Assembly (NCBI GenBank): GCA_025345505.1
Contig: JANVCC010000261.1
Span: 2,892,222-2,956,221, forward strand
Length of the DNA: 64,000 nt
Reading direction: 5' to 3'
Source of the DNA: Todiramphus chloris collaris
Taxonomy: Eukaryota > Chordata > Aves > Coraciiformes > Alcedinidae
Position 1 is the first letter of the stretch. Each line of letters opens with the position of its first letter. Below the pieces are notes generated by a model. That model made no database searches, was not told the DNA's origin, and was given only the letters and a program-made list of their open reading frames with translations. A program made the translations under genes and the position numbers. Below are positions 34,030-45,880 of this stretch, one piece after another.

Positions 34030-34665
34030 GACCAATCCAACTGCATTCTATGGTGAGATGACTGGGTTGACTGGATTCATGGTTAAAGGGAGCAGGAGAT
34101 GTCATCTTCTTTGACTTTAGCAAGGTATTCCTCACAGTCTCCCACAATATCCTCATATTCTAGCAGTTGTTATGGAGTAAATGGATGGACTACTAGATGA
34201 GTAGAAAACTGGATGGATCATTGGACTCCAAGGGCAGTGTCTAAGGGTTTATACTCTGCCTCAATGCCTGAGTTCCCCAGGGGACTGTCCAGAAACCTGT
34301 CCTGCTTAATATCTTCATAAGTATCTTGGTGGACAGCAGGTTAAACATTGTATGTTGACAGTGATGAAGGCTAGCATAGCACTGGACTGTATCAACAGCA
34401 GAATAGCCAGTAGATCAAAGGAAGTGGTTATTTCCCTTTACTTGGTACTAATTAGATGAAATTGGTACTAATTATCCAGAACGTTGTACCCCGTTCTGGG
34501 TACCGTCTTACAACACAGACGTTGATCAACTGGAGCAAGTTCAGTGGAGCACTACCAAGGAGGCAAGAGTGTGTGCTCTGGGAAAGAGAATCTGAGAAAG
34601 CAGGGCTCATTTAATCTGGAGAAGAGATGCCTGCAGGAAGAAAATCATTTTCAGGCAGAGAAATC
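34030..34665 (+). mobile_element. Old CR1 LINE fragment covering part of the RT domain
   Basis: This is a highly diverged CR1 copy that includes reverse-transcriptase sequence. The segment at about 34098-34150 translates to a degenerate form of the motif region (FDFSKVF, HNI). It then passes through a 'CAGGGGACTGTCCAGAAACC' type block, a 'TCTTGGTGGACAGCAGG' block (the GVLVDSK region) and a 'TGGAGAAGAGATGCCTGCAG' block before fading at about 34665. Multiple stops and indels break every frame, and a 13-bp direct duplication at about 34442-34475 disrupts it further. The normal 3' UTR and octamer end are missing. It is older than the other CR1 copies here. Confidence 0.85.
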
Positions 34666-36472
34666 CTGAGTTGTGTTGCAACTTTTGAGATACATTTTCC
34701 TTGTAAGTGAATAATGCCTCCTAAGGAAGCTCATCTATTCCTGTGTATCAGCTGAGATTGGGTTTTTAAGGAGCTCTAATGAATATCTCAGTCTTGCAAG
34801 AGGTTTCCTTGCAGTTAGCCAGTAGATGTAATTCTCTGCTACTTTGTAGGGACAAAGTAATGTTTTCCCATGAGTAATAATGGAAAATACAAAAATCAAC
34901 TGGCATTCCAGATGTAATCTGATGGTTTATCCAGGTCTCTGAAGCTGCTGCGCCTGCTGGGAGGATTCTGGCTGTGGAGGAGTGCTTGACACCGCTCCTG
35001 GGATGTTGCAAATTTACTGAGTATAGGTGAATGATGTTGTTCAGGAACCAATGGTTTGTGGATACTGAAATGTGCCTTGTTTTGATTTGATGGTGCTTAT
35101 GCCCTGGTTTTGTTTTTTTTTTTCTCCTGAATTTTGATGTGAAAATTTTTGATTAGGAAGAATGAAGCATGTCAAGGAAGTCATAAGAAATCTGATACAT
35201 TTTTTGTCTGGAAGTGAAAATAGTAGAACAAAGGGAGGGATTATCAGGTATTTATAAGCCTATCTTTTCCCTATGCCAAATAAACATGGCCAACAGTGAG
35301 GACTGGGGTCTAGAAGGAAAAGGAAAGGGTTCCTGAGCTCTCTTGGGCCATTGGTAGAAAAAAGTCTACTTGGGAATGTGGAATACATTATAATCAATCT
35401 TATACTGTATGGATTTATACTCTGGAAGATATTAGGAAGTGGCTGGGAAGATATCAATGTGACCAGCCCTGGAATGGACACCAATAGAGTGGCACCAGAA
35501 TGTTCAGTTTGTCCCATCCAGATGTCTCCTGTTAGGCCATGATATCCTGGTATGGCTTTTGTTTCTTTGTCATACCAGGGGTCTAACGCTGTCCAGCACT
35601 CTGGCAAAGGCATATTGCATTTGGTTATCATTTTACAACTCTTTTGCAAGTGTTGCTAAAGAATTGTCATCACTCATTTAATCAGCTGACAACCTGAGAA
35701 GTGCTTGTACAAGTTCTACACCTGCATCAAAGAATGGCTGAAAAAGGACAAACCTGACATTCTGATTTCCACAGGTTTGAGATACAGTTGAGTTGGTAAC
35801 TAAAGAGAAAAATCCCTGAGCACAAGTGTTTTATTTGGGGACTCACTTTACTTGGACAGACTGTTCTTGGAGCCCTTTTTTGCTGATCTGCTCTCATTTA
35901 GCCCTGGATATTTGTCTACTAACCTGTGGTGACTGTGAAAGAAAAAAAGCTGAGAGAAGGAACCCTTCCATAAGGTGTCTTCTGTTGTGCATAGCCATTG
36001 TTATTTACATAATTTAGAGAAACAGTGAACATATTAAGATACTTCACTGTAAGAAATCAGTGTCACATTATGTAAAATGACTAAAGTTGAGACATAATTT
36101 GCTGATTTGTGAACTTAACAGGACGCAACTTTCTGTTCACCTGAACTACGAGAGGGAGAGAAGCACCTTCTCCTCCTTCTTATTAAGCTTTTTGATATAG
36201 AACATTCCTCAAACAAGATATATACCTAGAGCCTTTGGAGATTCCATCTCCAAAGGGAAAACACATACTATTCACAGCACACTAGAATGAAGGACTGTAT
36301 TCTGCTTTAAATTATTTATTCACCCAAATATCAAGTAGATTTTTCTTAACTAAATAAAAATTGGTCCTGAATGCTCAAAGTACTTTTGTGAAATAAAATG
36401 TATGTTACTCATGTACAGTGACAGAGGGAAAGGAAGAAGGAGAGATTGCCAAGGACATTCTGAGAACATTTA
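34666..36472. other. Unique DNA, no gene seen
   Basis: About 1.8 kb. It includes a 129-codon minus-strand frame (35260-35649). That frame has no domain I recognise, and its start and end have no splice context. A T run lies at about 35108-35122. Confidence 0.45.
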
Positions 36473-36496
36473 TTGATTGGAAACAAATCACTGATT

Positions 36497-36541
36497 TTTT
36501 TGTTTTGTTTTGTTTTGCTGTTTTTTTTTTTTTTTTTTTCT
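36497..36541. repeat. T-rich low-complexity tract
   Basis: Runs of T are broken by single G or C, including repeated GTTTT words followed by about 22 T. It could be the tail of a minus-strand retroposed sequence, but nothing recognisable adjoins it. Confidence 0.8.
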
Positions 36542-39500
36542 CCATATTACATGAAGTGGTCTCTGTCTGGGTGTAATTTTTACTTTTTAGTGCCATTTGC
36601 ACCTGTGGCCTTTGGACTTAATGTTTATGACAGATGGACTGGACTGTGTTTGCACCATTTAGTGTATAATCCTTCTGTATGTATCTATGCCATGCTAGGC
36701 AGTGGCACTGGCCCAATGGGCATATTTATTAGTGCAGACTTCCTGTCTGCTTCCATTGTTCTCTTGCAGTGTCCTTTGAGCCTAATGGACCTTGCTTTGT
36801 GCTGGGCCCACCTACAAAATATTGTTCCTGGTTCATGCCAGATTAGCTGGGTTGCTTTTTTCTTTTTTCTTTTTTCCCTCTAACACGTGTGCCAACTAGA
36901 ACGCTTAAAATGGATCAATTCCATATTGTAAATGCTCTTCCTCTCCTCTCAGCCTGCGAGCTTCGTTTTGGAACAAGCTTGCTAGCTTTGTTTGCTAGTA
37001 TTGAGATGCTGGATAAAAAGGAGAGCTGTTTCCTCTGAAAAATGTCACCTCTCGTACTACCTGAGCTCCCGTTCTACTGGGAGTGGACTTTGTTCCCAGC
37101 AAAGCAATGGCTCCTGTAAAGCAGGGTGTAACAAACACAGCCCGGGCTGCAGGAATCTGCTGACAGCCTGGAGTTGGGCAGCACATCCCATTCCTGCTGA
37201 TTTCCTTAGCTCTGTGTGGTGGGTGTGGGGGAAACAGGACAGGCTACTAGTGCACAAGAAATGTTGCCTTCTGTGTCAGCAAAACAGATGCAACACGTAG
37301 GCACTTGCAATTTGTAAAGGTGTTTTTTTTAAGGTTTTTGAACCTCACAATCAACAGAGGTGATGTCATGATAAGAGAGAACAATTTAGTATTGTTTATG
37401 TCATGAAATCATGGGGTTGCCTCTCAAAGTTTTGGGCCTATTAAAGACGTGCATGAAATGAACCTCACAGTTGAGCTGTGGTCACACCAAATTAGTGGCA
37501 AATTTCAAACGGGCGTTTGAGAATCCAAAGCACCCTTTTCTAACCACTGAGATATATAATCCTAGCAGTTAAAAAGGATTTAAAAGTATTTCTGTAGAAA
37601 GTAATCATGCCTTTGTAAACTTAATATTAAAATGTATGGCTTAAATTTTAAAAACTCATGTCAGTATGTTTGGCAGTCATCTTTCATACCCATGCAATAG
37701 TTTTTATTTGATTTTGGTTTTTTTTTACTTTTGTGATATCCGCAAGAGTGTCATCAATTTAGCCTTGTAGTTGCACATCTTGAAGGAATATTTTTAAGAA
37801 TGCAGTGTAGAAAATGTGCAGGCTAGTTGTGGGCAAATCCTGTTTAATACTCTTCATGTTGAATTAGCTGTGTGACGGTTCTGAATTTTTTTGCTCCTGC
37901 ATTTGCTGTGGCAGTATCACAATTTGTTCCTGATAGATTATTGGTCACCTACTCCATGAAAAAGCAGTTTTCTAAGTTGCTTTTCCCTGCTGTCAGTCTG
38001 TGGTGATGAAGCGTATTCCCAAAACTCCCATAAAAGCTTCAGTATCTCTTTATGCCATTTTATGTATTTTAAGGTGAGAGCAGAAGTTGGTACAGAGGTA
38101 AATCACAGAGAAGACAGGATGTTATAGAGTGCTTATTTATTTGCTTTTCTTTTGCTTTATAGAGTTCATAGCCACGTTTCAGTACAATAGGGATATTACC
38201 CAAGTTTGCCAGGACAGAGAAGGAATCTTCTGCTGCAAAAGTCTGTTAGATGGTAAGATTAGCTCTAAGATTATTGTAATGTTTGAGCTTCTGATTGGAG
38301 TCCTCTGTAAATAATGACCTGAGGGGTTGTGTCATCATACAGATAAACTACATGACCATTCAGCTGTGATTATTATAACTTCAGTGCCAGTAATGTACAG
38401 TGCCCCAGAACTGTGGAGCTAGGTATCATGTCCTGCAAATGGAATTATTCAGTTAATCACGGAAGAGCCCGGGGACTGAACTGATGGAAGCACATAATAG
38501 CAAGGTTATGCCTATCAAGGATATGCAGCCTAAATCTTCCAACTCTGAGGCACAGTAGAGACAAGTGTTATGTGACAGCCCTCCCTTGTGGATCATCGTC
38601 GTGTCCCTTCCTCAGATGTTACCTAATTACGAGCCAAGCTGATATACCATGCTACCATCATCTACCCCCACATCTGCAGGGCTGCATCTGCAATGAAGAC
38701 AGCTGAAGGGATTTTTCATTACCCTGACTGGCAAGTGTCTGTGAGCACTGCAAAGTCAGTCTTAGCTGGTTTTGGTGGAATTCTCACTTGGAACTGTAAA
38801 TCCAAGGAGGTTTGTAGCACATCCAAACTGGCCAGCAATGAACTCCATGTCCCTGGGGACATGACTGCAGTCATCTGCACACACTAGCTCAGGAAGAGTA
38901 CTTTCTGTACTTAAGTTTCCTGTCTCTGCATGGGTTTACTGAGGTTTCAGGACCCTTCTGTTGAAGTATTATTATTCTAGGCTAGCTAGAATCCTCAATC
39001 ATTTTCTGTCACTTGAGGCTGTTCTTGCTTGTTAGGCCTCCGGTACTGCTTGTGCCAGGCCTTCCGCACACTACCTTTTCCTATTACTATAATTTCTTTG
39101 TAGCTGCAACCTTTTTTTTTTTTTTTTTCATTTGCTTGGTCTATGGGAAAGATCCATCAGTTATCTGAGGGAAGAGAAATCCTCATTTGTGGTCTCACAG
39201 GAGGTTCTTCAAAAGACTTGCTATTGTCAAGTAAGAAAAGGAAATGCCAGAAAACTGCAAACACCAGAATAACAAATGTTAATAGAGTAAAATGAGTGTA
39301 TTTTTTAGAAGCTTTTTGCAGAGATTTCTATAGTACCCTTTTGGTTTGATTAAATGTCTTTATACTTCAAGACCTCCAGTTTTCATTGGTCCTCTTTCAA
39401 ATTTTGTTAGATATCACTGAGTCCTGCCTACAAAAAATACTGTGCACGTACAGGCCTTCCTATGTTCATTTTCTTCCTTTGCTAAGAGGGGAAGTTCAAA

Positions 39501-41262
39501 CATTGAGTAATGTGGAAGAGAAGACTACAAACTAGTTGGAAACAGTTTTTCGTCTGTGAAAGGACTAGTACAGACAGAGCTTGATTGATTTTTCTCAGAT
39601 AAACCCAGTAAGCAGTCTGATAACTGATTTTAAGATCTCTTCTTGTGGTAGTCTTCAGTGGTAGGACAAGTAGCTGTACATATGGTTGACAGCCTCACAT
39701 GTGAACCTCACAGCACAACTTCTGCGTGTGACTGAGATCAATCTGGCCAGTAATGGACTGTGGGGGATTATTTCATTTGTCCCCCTCCCTGCTCTGAATC
39801 ATTTTTTTCCTTGTCTGTTAGTTGTATTTCCATTCCACCAGTTAATACTGCGATCAGTGAGGATGAAAGAGTAATCCATCCTTTGTACAGGTCTTATGTC
39901 TGTCTTCCATCTACCTACATGTTTTCCCTAAATCCTGTGATTGCTTGGGAACTGGCAACAGAGACAGATGGAGGATGTCACACCCACATACAAATGATGA
40001 AGAAATGATGGCTGTTGGCCATTGACTTGCAGTGACAGAGGCATCTTTAACTTGTACATCAAAGGAGCCCTTTTTAAGAACAGTGTCGCTCTCACCGGTT
40101 GCTGAAAAATGGAAAAACAGATCCTCAGCTGTCATGTAGTCTATCATCGATTCATTGTGCTACAACAGCAAACCAGCTACACAGCAAAACTATCATGTAA
40201 AACAAGCTACTCACACACGCACAAAAAAAAAAAGGTGAGAGACTATGGAGGTGTTTAGTACATACTGAAAGTGTCTTGCAAAATGTGCTATTAAAATAGA
40301 AATCTGAAATGAAATGTGTCTTTCAGATAAGTTTTAAGGTGGTCACTGCTGTATATATGTGCTGCCATAAATCAGACTTTGAGACTAAATGTCTATTTAA
40401 TGTTTCCTTAACTGAAGTTCATGTCGCAGTTAGATTCGTTGTAACATTTCTGACAGGTTTGATGAGGAACTCCACAATTCAGTGGAGGTGTCTTCACAAA
40501 AGGATAGGCTAAACTTGCCAATAAAGAATTAGCCATGTTTGTGTAACATAGAAAAGGTAGCTGAGCAGATTGCTGTGGGAAAGACCAGCTCAGAGCATTG
40601 ACATAAAACCTGCAGTGATCACTTATCATAGATATGATAAGTACTACCTTCCCAGATTGATAGTTTCTTCCATTTACAACAGGAGATGCACTATGATTTC
40701 CCAGTGGAAAAAAAAAAAAAAACAAACCAGTGCATTTAGGGGGAACAGGAGGGAAAGGAAGGTCCAATACTTAGAAATTCTTTTAATTAGTTAATTTCAT
40801 TATGGAAAAATAATGTGTGAAATAGCATGGAGGGGGGGGAAGATTTGTGTGTGTGTTAAATAAATGCAAATGTATTAAACTGATTAATCCTAGCTTCCCA
40901 GTGGTTAAAACAACCCTCTTCTTGCTACTCTGATACTTGAGTTTACAGAATATGTATTCCTTTCCTACTGACTACTCTGTAGTCATTTCTGTTAATTATC
41001 ATCTGAAAGACTATACAGTCCACTTGTTACTGACATAAAAATGCAGTAACTCTTAGAAATTGTCCCACTGATGCCTATGAAGCTATTTGCAAGAGAAACT
41101 GCTGGCCAGAGTAAGCAAGGGCTCCATTAAAAGGTTCAAATGGAAGATAAAGTTAAATTTATGTTTACTTGATAGATTCCTATACTCGTAACATTCTCGT
41201 TTAAATCGTTATTTCTTCTACTACTTAAATTTCAAACTCCTTCTAACTCTTTCTCTGTTTAT

Positions 41263-41312
41263 CTTTTTTTTCTTTTTTCTTTTTTTTTTTTCTTTCCTCC
41301 TCCTCCTCCTAA
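41263..41312. repeat. Homopyrimidine tract
   Basis: About 50 bp is almost entirely T and C on the plus strand and ends in repeated TCC triplets. Such mirror-like pyrimidine tracts can form triplex structures. It is the source of a lysine/arginine-rich minus-strand peptide that is not a real protein. Confidence 0.8.
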
Positions 41313-43143
41313 TATTCCATTTTAACAAGATTTTGTGAGTCACACTGATTCCAGGCAAACAAGCTGCTGCACTGTAAAATAAATAGCCTTGAAATGCTAC
41401 AAAGTAAATCACTTGCCTTAAAGATTAAGCTAAAATGTTTGCTTCAGCTTCACGTCTGAACATCCTTCCACTTAACCAGATGATAGCAGACTTTTTGCCA
41501 ACAAAACATATCTTTACTAAACCAGGGCCATCTTTCAATAAGAACAGAACAGTGTGATGCCCTCTGCCATCCAAACATGCCTCTAGCCCTATTTATTTAT
41601 GAGGAGCTTTGTACTGGATACAAACTGATCATGAATGTTATCCAGCTTTATATAAGACATCACATGGCATTGGTAATCTGATACAGGGTTTTAAATGGAT
41701 AGCTACACTGCCAGTTTTAAGTGCCAGGAATTTCTTTTTTATTTTTTTTTTCCCTTTTGCTATCAAGTGGTGTAGCATGTACTGCTAAGAAATAGTCTAG
41801 CCTTCATTGACTTCATGCTTCCTGTGGAAGAATTGCTATGTCATTGTTTCACCTTTTATTCTTTGGAACAAAAATAAACTAGTATTCTCTGGTGGAGTAT
41901 CCTGGAAAGAGATTGTTGTAGGAAGAAAAATCTATATTTTACTCCTTGTTCCCAAATACACTTTTTTTTCATAAGCTGTGTTTCAGTTTCTTTTTCTGCT
42001 GTATGATTATTAAAATAGTTATGCTTTATTGGTACAGGCCTAGACAGTCTTCAGAAACAGATACGGTTTCAGACAAGACATATTTACTTCTCTTGGTGTT
42101 TATTCTTATAGAACTCTATTTGGTCACCTATACTTGCATTTGTAAACCTAGAGAACCAGCTTTATTTGTAGATTAGGTATATAATTGTCATTTGCTCCAA
42201 TAAGGCAGGGAAAAATTTAACCTGGTGTGAGAAACCTGAACTGTGACTAACATCTTGCATTTTTGCTTTGCAAGATAATCTAGAAGATGGATGAGCATTA
42301 ACATGGAAAATCTAGCCTCCTTTTTCCCAGAGGGCACCTTTGCATTACCGTAGCTGAAATGCTTCATGTACTGTATCACTCTGATCCGAAAGTGAAAATC
42401 TGATGAACGCTTGTTTGAGTATTTTAAAGGTAAAGATAGCGGCTTTCATCAATCCCTTGGATCCTTAGTTTCTTAAGTCATGTTAGGGCAAGTTAAACTA
42501 AGATTCTGGAGCTGGTCTTGTGCATAGTTAAGGGAAGGAAAATTGGCTAATTTGGCTTGATGTGCTAGAAAGCAGGTATGGGGAAAAATATGACAGAGGG
42601 AACATTTTAATAAGTGCAGAGAACTTATCTGAAAAATGTGTAAGCAATTAGATGGTATTACAGATTGAGGCATCTCAAACTGGCATTTCAGTATCCAATT
42701 ATTTATCAAACGTGCAATAGCAATTGAAATAGCTTTAGCAGAGAGGTGACTTGAAGAGGGAGTGGAACTGGCAAAGAGAATTGTATGCTGAATGTTTTTG
42801 ATATGTTTCTTCCACCATGAAAGAGATCTGTAGTTTTGTATGCTTCCCTAACTTCGTGCATTAGAGGAATTGAATAGCATGACTGAGTTTAAAAGGGGTG
42901 ACATTAATGTGAAGTCTAAGGATTCTTTATGTGCATAAAACCATGATGGTTCATTCCATGAACAGCTGCTAGCCAATAAGCCTTTTAAAAAGCCTTTTGG
43001 AGACAACAGTGAAAATCCAGCACTCACACTTACTGCAGGATTTGTACACTGAATTTTCAAAAATAGGGCACCTTCAAACACATGTTAAAGGGTAATCTAA
43101 ATGTCTTCTAGGGATTCGGTATTACACTCATCATATATCCAAC

Positions 43144-43480
43144 TGTCATGGTTTAACCCCAGCCAGCAGCTCAGCCCCACACAGCCACTCAGTCATTGTA
43201 CCCCAGTGGGATGGGGGGAAGAGAATGGAAAGACTAAAAGTGAGCAAACTCGTGGGTTGAGATAAAGACGCTTTAATAGGTAAAACGAAATCTGCACACA
43301 CAAGCAAAGCAAAACAAAAATTCACTCACCACTTCCCACCAGCAGGCTCAGCCATCTCCAGGACAGCCAGGCTTCATCACATCTAACAGTGACTTGGGAA
43401 GACAAACAGCATCCCTCTGAATGTCCTCCCTTCCTTCTGCTTTCCCCAGCTTTATATGCCATGTATGACATCAAACAACC
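43144..43480 (-). mobile_element. Partial avian ERV LTR, minus strand, U3 truncated
   Basis: The plus strand starts TGTCATGGTTTAACCCCAGC and continues through blocks I recognise from a common bird endogenous-retrovirus LTR. Reading on the minus strand, a TATA box (TATAAA, complement of 43451-43456) comes first. About 170 bp downstream is a polyadenylation signal (ATTAAA, complement of 43272-43277). U5 then follows and terminates in ACA at 43144. Homology fades beyond about 43480, just upstream of the TATA box, so most of U3 is lost or too diverged to see. I see no internal retroviral sequence beside it and no clear target-site duplication. It is a solo-LTR remnant, not a provirus. Confidence 0.85.
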
Positions 43481-45799
43481 TTCCACCGAGCTATTTATGT
43501 TGAGGTTATGTTGTAAGTTTTGGGGGGAGGCTTTATTTATACCCCTGCATGGCAGTTCTGATTACTGATTAATGCTATAAGAAACAAATAATAAAATCAG
43601 TGCATTTGCTTATACTTTGGGCAATTGCTGAAGACGCCATAGTAGCATGTCTTATTTTTCTGGCAGATGGTAAAATGGTTACCTCTGCAATTAGAAAAAC
43701 ACACACATGTCTTCTTTTCTGCACTGAGAGAATCTTTGCAAGTAGAAGTGTGGCCATGATAAGCCCGAGGAAAACAGAAATAGCCTGTTTATAATGTGTG
43801 TAGCCAAAGAAATACACTCAGAATGACAGTAAACTGTTAAAAAGCTTCCTTCTCTCTTTCTCTGATGCAAAATCTTCTAGGATATGGAGGATGAGAGTGT
43901 CAGTTCCAAACCACTGCAGGTGTTGAGCAATGGTAGAACTGGCCATGAAAAGGAACGCCACGTTTGTGGGTTTCTATCCTTGTACATTGAGCACTAAGGA
44001 CTAAGAAACCAGAGTTTAATTACAGAGAGATGAGTAGGAGCTGGCAAAGGTACTACAGCTACCTGACCATCATACAAATATAAACACAGGCAATGTTTAT
44101 CTACACCTCAGCAAGATATTTTAAAATATGCTTAATTTTTCCTTGTGTTCAAGCTATTTAAATTGTAAGGGTTTCTAGGACTTGTGTTCTATGTGTCCTG
44201 GCCAGTGTAGGGGAAGAAAAATTATATTCCACTTTAATGAAATTACAAAACATTTCCCTGAGATTTGATCCTGTTGCTTAATAGCATTGTCTCATCTTAT
44301 GGACAACTTAGCTAATGCTGGTGTAATCAGAGATGGCTCTTGTAGCACGAGTTGGAAATACATCAGTTAAGTGCGTAGCAGCTGCACCTTCTGCTTAAAT
44401 TTTGTCATTATATCTTGAAGTACAAACATTCAAAATACAGTTTAAAAGAGAATAGAAACCTCAGCTAAGGGACTTAACACCACTGAAGTGGAATTAACAA
44501 TAACAGTAATGATGGATATACAACTTCAATTGTACTGACAGACTCAGTTATAACAACTTCATGCTGCACATTAGAAATTTGTCCCATTGTGTCTGATGAC
44601 TATAGCTATCAGGGCAGGAAAGAAGAGCTTTAATCACAGTCCTAAAATATAATGTGTGGTTCCTTTTATATACTTGATTGGCCTCTTGTCTGCAAATATT
44701 GTATTTACTCCATATTTGAAAAGGGTCTCCTGTTAATCCACATTGATTTTATTTTATTTTTGCAGATTGACTGACTTGCTTTGTGTAAGCTGCACTGTAA
44801 GGACAGCTTTAATGGTTGCATTAGATGGTCCGTTCACTTCTTACAGTACATTTTATTAGTCTAAATGTATGGTAGTCAGGCTTAAAACCAATACCTACAG
44901 GTACCTTTTCAGCACAGTGCTCAGGAAATTAACCATGGAGCTCTCATTAGCATTAATGGGTGCTTAGTGGCTAATTTACTGTGCACCACGTTTAAAACAT
45001 ACCCCCCAGGGTGCTCACCAGGCTGTGTGGGAGATTCCTCCATGCTGATAGTTCTTTAATTGTATTTTATTAGATCAAGCTGCAAACGAAACATTTTGAT
45101 TTTGGTGACATCTCTGCCTAACTCTGATACAAAGAGAAAGGATGCACGCCTCTGTTCACTATAAATTAGCTGGGACACCAGGAAAAGCCCATGAAGGAGG
45201 GAAGATACAGTAGAAAAAAAAATGTACTATTAATACTGCAAAGTTCTCATAAAGCCAAAAGGTTACACAGAATGTCTTATTTTTATGCTAAATATTAAAC
45301 ATTGAAATCGTAAACTTTCAGAATGACTATTCAAAAATTTGGAACCACTCTTGCCATTTTAGCTTAGCTTCATTATGCCCGTGTTTTGAATTACAAAGGG
45401 AAAATATAGAGAAATTAAGATAAAGCAGATGGAATCAAGAGCTCAGGAACTTATAACTCTAAGAAGCTAAAGTTTTCACAGTCAAAGGTGCAAAAGTTCT
45501 CTGGAATTCACATTAAAGTCCAAGAAGAAAAACTGTTGAGAATGCTTCCAAATTGTGTTCTGAATATTGAATTTTAAAAGAATTTTAATTTTAAGAAAAA
45601 AGCCTGTAAGGAATAGGGAAAAGAGAAAACAACAAAGAAACCCGTACTTTGGTGAGTAGAAAACAGTGGGAGAAGGCAGGACTTAACATCAATTTGACTT
45701 TTACTTTAGAAGAATCCTTCATTTCTTAAAGGACAAGGAAGGAAGAAGGTTGCCATGTGCTTACAACAATCTTTTACCCAGAACTGATTCAAAATTGAT
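43481..45799. other. Unique DNA, one conserved-looking stretch
   Basis: About 2.3 kb of unique sequence. The part at about 44736-45130 is annotated separately as a possible conserved element. No gene or family repeat is recognised elsewhere in the interval. Confidence 0.45.
44736..45130. promoter_or_regulatory. Possible conserved noncoding element
   Basis: This is unique, non-repetitive sequence of even composition. Many TAAT/ATTA homeodomain-type cores occur (for example in TCATTAGCATTAATGGG and TGGCTAATTTACTG). No long frame, simple repeat or transposon is present. These are general hallmarks of vertebrate developmental enhancers, but AT-rich DNA contains such words by chance. The call depends on cross-species alignment that I could not run. 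Confidence 0.22.
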
Positions 45800-45880
45800 A
45801 ATGGTTTTTTGTTTGTTTTGGGTTTGGTTTGGTTTTTGTGTGTATTTTGTTTTGTTTTGCTTTTTTTTTTTTTTTTTCTG
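45800..45880. repeat. G/T-rich low-complexity tract
   Basis: Words such as TTGGGTTTGGTTTGG and TTTTGTTTTG precede a T run of about 19. It is similar in make-up to the tract at 14320-14426 and explains the lysine/asparagine/threonine-rich minus-strand frame across it. Confidence 0.88.

Larger units (their letters stand above)
36473..43143. other. Long unique AT-rich region with pyrimidine tracts
   Basis: About 6.7 kb. T-rich tracts occur at 36497-36541, 39112-39129 and 41263-41312 (the last ending in TCCTCCTCCTCCT), and A runs at 40224-40234 and 40709-40722. The plus frame 36473-36883 (136 codons) looks membrane-like only because the T-rich tract encodes phenylalanine. No family repeat or RNA gene is recognised. 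Confidence 0.45.

Noticed and set aside
35260-35649. 129-codon minus-strand frame
   Set aside because: No recognised domain, no promoter or splice context. A TTTATAAG and an AATAAA nearby are only about 27 bp apart, too close for an LTR or a gene.
36473-36883. 136-codon plus-strand frame that looks like a membrane protein
   Set aside because: Its hydrophobic start is the T-rich tract at 36497-36541 read as phenylalanine and leucine. The rest has no domain and no splice context.
43144-43560. Possibility of a full provirus beside the LTR
   Set aside because: No primer-binding site, gag, pol or env-like sequence is found on either side, and no second LTR occurs in the window.
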